Assembly: GCA_030042375.1 (NCBI GenBank)
Contig: JASHZU010000447.1
Coordinates: 1-8,768, forward strand
From: Verrucomicrobiia bacterium
Lineage (GTDB): Bacteria; Verrucomicrobiota; Verrucomicrobiae; Limisphaerales; UBA11358
DNA: 8,768 bases
Direction: 5' to 3'
The notes beneath the pieces are model-generated. The model had not been told where the DNA came from. It saw only the letters and a list, made by a program, of their open reading frames with translations, and ran no database searches. Made by a program: the position numbers and the translations under genes. Positions 7,166-8,768 of the stretch are shown here, piece by piece (positions within the stretch are counted from its first letter, which is position 1; each line of letters begins with the position of its first letter).

Positions 7166-7370
7166 GCCATGGCGGCGATATGCCGTATTGCCGGGAGCCG
7201 AATCAGGACAGGGGCCAATCCAGGCAGCGGGGTTTTTGCGCAGCGCAACGGGCATGGAAGTCCGAATGTAGCGGCAGTTTCAGGGTATGTTTGATCCTGC
7301 CGCATCGGCTGAGACTAAAAGAGAACCGGACTTCCAGCGAAAATGAAAAATGCGAAGACGAAGACATGTA

Positions 7371-7403
7371 GATTTGTAAGCGGAAAAATTACGCTTGCGA
7401 ATT
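7371..7403 (+). other. 12-bp imperfect hairpin upstream of the epimerase gene
   Basis: Bases 7371-7382 (GATTTGTAAGCG) pair with 7392-7403 (CGCTTGCGAATT) over 12 positions, three of them G-U, around a 9-base loop GAAAAATTA. No T-run follows. It lies about 100 bases before the epimerase start, so it could be a structured leader element, or a DNA operator because the arms are an inverted repeat. Its role is unknown. Confidence 0.45.
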
Positions 7404-7429
7404 GACCGGGACGGAGTCTGCCCTAAAAA
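7402..7429 (+). promoter_or_regulatory. Possible promoter before the first epimerase gene
   Basis: TTGACC (7402-7407) and TAAAAA (7424-7429) are separated by 16 bp. This is the same spacing and near-identical boxes as the candidate before the AraC-family gene (TTGACA, 16 bp, TAAAAG). The -10 match is weak. It would give a leader of roughly 70 bases before the ATG at 7507. Confidence 0.25.
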
Positions 7430-7506
7430 ACGGGAAACAAAAATGGGTTTTACATCCGGGTTCGAATTTTCCGAAAATTAAGTCGGTTGGTTTATTAATC
7501 AAAAGC

Positions 7507-8559
7507 ATGAATAACTTACTAGTTACGGGTTCGTCCGGCCTGATTGGGTCGGAAGTGGTCGAGTATTTTTGCAAACTCGGCTGGGATGTCCATGGCGTGG
7601 ACAACAATATGCGCGCGGACTTTTTCGGCGCCGGCGGTGACACGCGCTGGAACCAGCGGCGCCTGCTGGCCACCCACAAGAACTTTCATCATCACGAACT
7701 GGATATTCGCGACCGCACCGGGGTGGATGAATTGATCTCGGCCCTGAAGCCGACCATGATTGTTCATGCGGCCGCACAGCCCAGCCACGACCTGGCGGCT
7801 TCCCGGCCCTTTGACGATTTCGACGTCAATGCGGTGGGCACTTTGAATTTGCTGGAAGCAGCGCGCCGCCGTGTTCCGGGAGTGGTGTTTGCGCACATGA
7901 GCACCAATAAAGTTTATGGTGACAAACCCAACACCATCAAATTGAAGGAACTGCCTCTTCGCTGGGACTATGATGATCCTCTTTATGACGGTGGCATCCC
8001 GGAATATTTTCCGATTGATCAAAGCAAGCACAGCATCTTTGGCGCTTCCAAGGTGGGCGGCGACGTCATGGTGCAGGAATACGGCCGTTACTTCGGCATG
8101 AAATCGTGCTGCCTGCGCGGCGGCTGCTTGACGGGGCCAAATCACAGTGGCGTGGAGCTTCATGGTTTCCTGAGTTACCTCATCAAGTGCAACGTGGATG
8201 GTCGCCTTTACAAGGTTTTTGGTTACAAGGGGAAACAAGTGCGGGACAACATCCATTCGTTCGACGTTGCCCGGTTTATCCACGCTTTTTACGAAAAACC
8301 GCGCTGCGGGGAAGTTTATAATATCGGCGGCGGCCGGAATAACAGTGTTTCCATCCTGGAAGCGTTTGACCGCGCAGCGGCCCTCAGTGGGAAGAAAATG
8401 CATTATGAATATGTGGACCAAAACCGCGCGGGCGACCACATCTGCTACATCAGCGACCTTACGAAAATGAGGACGCACTATCCGGGCTGGGACATCACCA
8501 AAACACTGGACGATGTTTTTGGCGAGATCTACCAGGCGACCAAAGAAAAGCAGAAGTAA
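7507..8559 (+). CDS. NAD-dependent sugar epimerase/dehydratase (extended SDR, CDP-paratose 2-epimerase-like)
   Basis: This 350-residue protein is of normal length for an extended SDR. The Rossmann motif TGSSGLIG (7-14) opens the chain, and [12 protein letters not shown] follows strand 2, with an Asp that favours [11 protein letters not shown] (132-139) carries the SDR Ser/Thr position. The block [20 protein letters not shown] and [16 protein letters not shown] are recognisable substrate-domain signatures; GEVYNIGGG follows. The position of the catalytic Tyr in YxxxK is Phe here (F178 in IFGASK, K182). From memory, related proteins near RfbE also read SLFGxSK, so this may be a subfamily trait. 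It probably rearranges a nucleotide sugar for the polymer made by this locus; the exact substrate cannot be read from sequence. The start is ATG 7507, because it places the Rossmann strand at the N-terminus; a TTG at 7402 in the same frame adds 35 residues with no family match. Confidence 0.88.
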   Translation: MNNLLVTGSSGLIGSEVVEYFCKLGWDVHGVDNNMRADFFGAGGDTRWNQRRLLATHKNFHHHELDIRDRTGVDELISALKPTMIVHAAAQPSHDLAASRPFDDFDVNAVGTLNLLEAARRRVPGVVFAHMSTNKVYGDKPNTIKLKELPLRWDYDDPLYDGGIPEYFPIDQSKHSIFGASKVGGDVMVQEYGRYFGMKSCCLRGGCLTGPNHSGVELHGFLSYLIKCNVDGRLYKVFGYKGKQVRDNIHSFDVARFIHAFYEKPRCGEVYNIGGGRNNSVSILEAFDRAAALSGKKMHYEYVDQNRAGDHICYISDLTKMRTHYPGWDITKTLDDVFGEIYQATKEKQK

Positions 8560-8589
8560 AAATTTACTTTCACCTTTATCTTTTCTGCT

Positions 8590-8768
8590 TTGAATAAATT
8601 TCTTATCACCGGCGGCGCGGGTTTTGTCGGCTCAAACTTGGCGATGGCTTTGCGCGCGGCATTTCCAAACGCGGAAATTGTCGCGATGGACAATCTCTAT
8701 CGCCGTGGTTCGGAGTTGAACGTGCCGCGCCTGCAAAAAGCGGGCGTGCAATTTCATCGCGGTGACGT
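8590..8768 (+). CDS. NAD-dependent epimerase (SDR), N-terminal part, RfbE-like
   Basis: The first 59 residues of a second extended SDR are cut by the right edge. They read (M)NKFLITGGAGFVGSNLAMA with the GxxGxxG NAD motif at residues 8-14, then IVAMDNLYRRGSELNVPRLQ and VQFHRGDV. The DNL-RRGSE-N block resembles the CDP-paratose 2-epimerase (RfbE) group as I recall it. The start appears to be TTG 8590; no ATG lies before the Rossmann motif in this frame. It begins 30 bp after the first epimerase, with no Shine-Dalgarno or terminator between them, so the two are probably co-transcribed and act in one nucleotide-sugar pathway. It is not a copy of the previous gene: the Rossmann and strand-2 motifs differ clearly. 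Confidence 0.82.
   Translation, partial: MNKFLITGGAGFVGSNLAMALRAAFPNAEIVAMDNLYRRGSELNVPRLQKAGVQFHRGD

Larger units (their letters stand above)
7166..7506. other. Intergenic region between the kinase gene and the first epimerase gene
   Basis: These 341 bp hold no gene I can support. A 69-codon frame (7162-7371) starts on the ATGA overlapping the kinase stop, but its Arg/Cys/Gln-rich product matches no family I know. A 20-residue frame (7343-7405, [11 protein letters not shown]...) lies over a hairpin. There are two inverted repeats: GCGGCAG (7271-7277) with CTGCCGC (7297-7303), and a 12-bp imperfect stem at 7371-7403. Neither is followed by a T-run, so no clear terminator ends the export operon. 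A possible promoter lies at 7402-7429. Confidence 0.5.

Noticed and set aside
7271..7303. GCGGCAG/CTGCCGC inverted repeat as a terminator of the export operon
   Set aside because: The 7-bp stem has a 19-base loop and no T-run follows, so it is noted only within the intergenic description.
7402..7506. TTG start 35 codons upstream of the first epimerase
   Set aside because: The extra residues precede the Rossmann strand that normally begins the protein and overlap the hairpin and promoter-like region.
7519..8478. 319-residue minus-strand frame opposite the first epimerase
   Set aside because: It is antisense to a gene with clear SDR motifs; its Val/Ala/His-rich composition is typical of a shadow frame.

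Overview
The window looks like chromosomal DNA of a Gram-negative, moderate-GC bacterium. My best guess is a Verrucomicrobiota (Pedosphaera-like) genome. The reasons are the style of the exopolysaccharide-export proteins, outer-membrane proteins with signal peptides, and the absence of recognisable Shine-Dalgarno sequences before any of the genes. This taxonomic call is inference from protein style only.

Layout. At the left edge, on the minus strand, lie the first 197 residues of a ComM/YifB-type Mg-chelatase-like AAA+ protein. A divergent 330-bp intergenic region follows; it carries a 10-bp tandem repeat and a terminator-like hairpin. Everything after that is on the plus strand. First comes a stand-alone response-regulator receiver domain (922-1302). 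After a 254-bp gap with a plausible promoter comes a tightly packed run of four genes (1557-7165): an AraC-family regulator, a signal-peptide-bearing outer-membrane beta-barrel protein, a polysaccharide export protein (OPX/Wza family) and a Wzc-like fused chain-length regulator/BY-kinase. The junctions are 4 bp, a 4-bp ATGA overlap and 5 bp. After a 341-bp gap come two NAD-dependent SDR sugar epimerase genes, the second cut off by the window edge.

How they work together. The block is the export and regulation end of an exopolysaccharide (or capsule) locus, running into nucleotide-sugar-modification genes. The BY-kinase/PCP protein would sit in the inner membrane, the OPX protein in the periplasm and the beta-barrel in the outer membrane. 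The OPX protein lacks a lipobox and a C-terminal membrane helix, so the coupled beta-barrel may supply the outer-membrane pore, as proposed for the Wzp/OPX pairs of Myxococcus. The AraC regulator is the first gene of the run and may control it; the receiver protein may link it to a histidine kinase elsewhere. The epimerases would supply or modify a sugar of the polymer, and resemble the CDP-paratose 2-epimerase (RfbE) group.

I found no tRNA, rRNA, CRISPR array, insertion sequence or transposase. The most interesting points are the OPX/beta-barrel pairing, a 51-codon duplication in the unusually long OPX N-terminus, a G8 tract whose loss of one base would fuse the regulator to the beta-barrel protein, a long hairpin before the epimerases, and a Phe in the catalytic Tyr position of the first epimerase.
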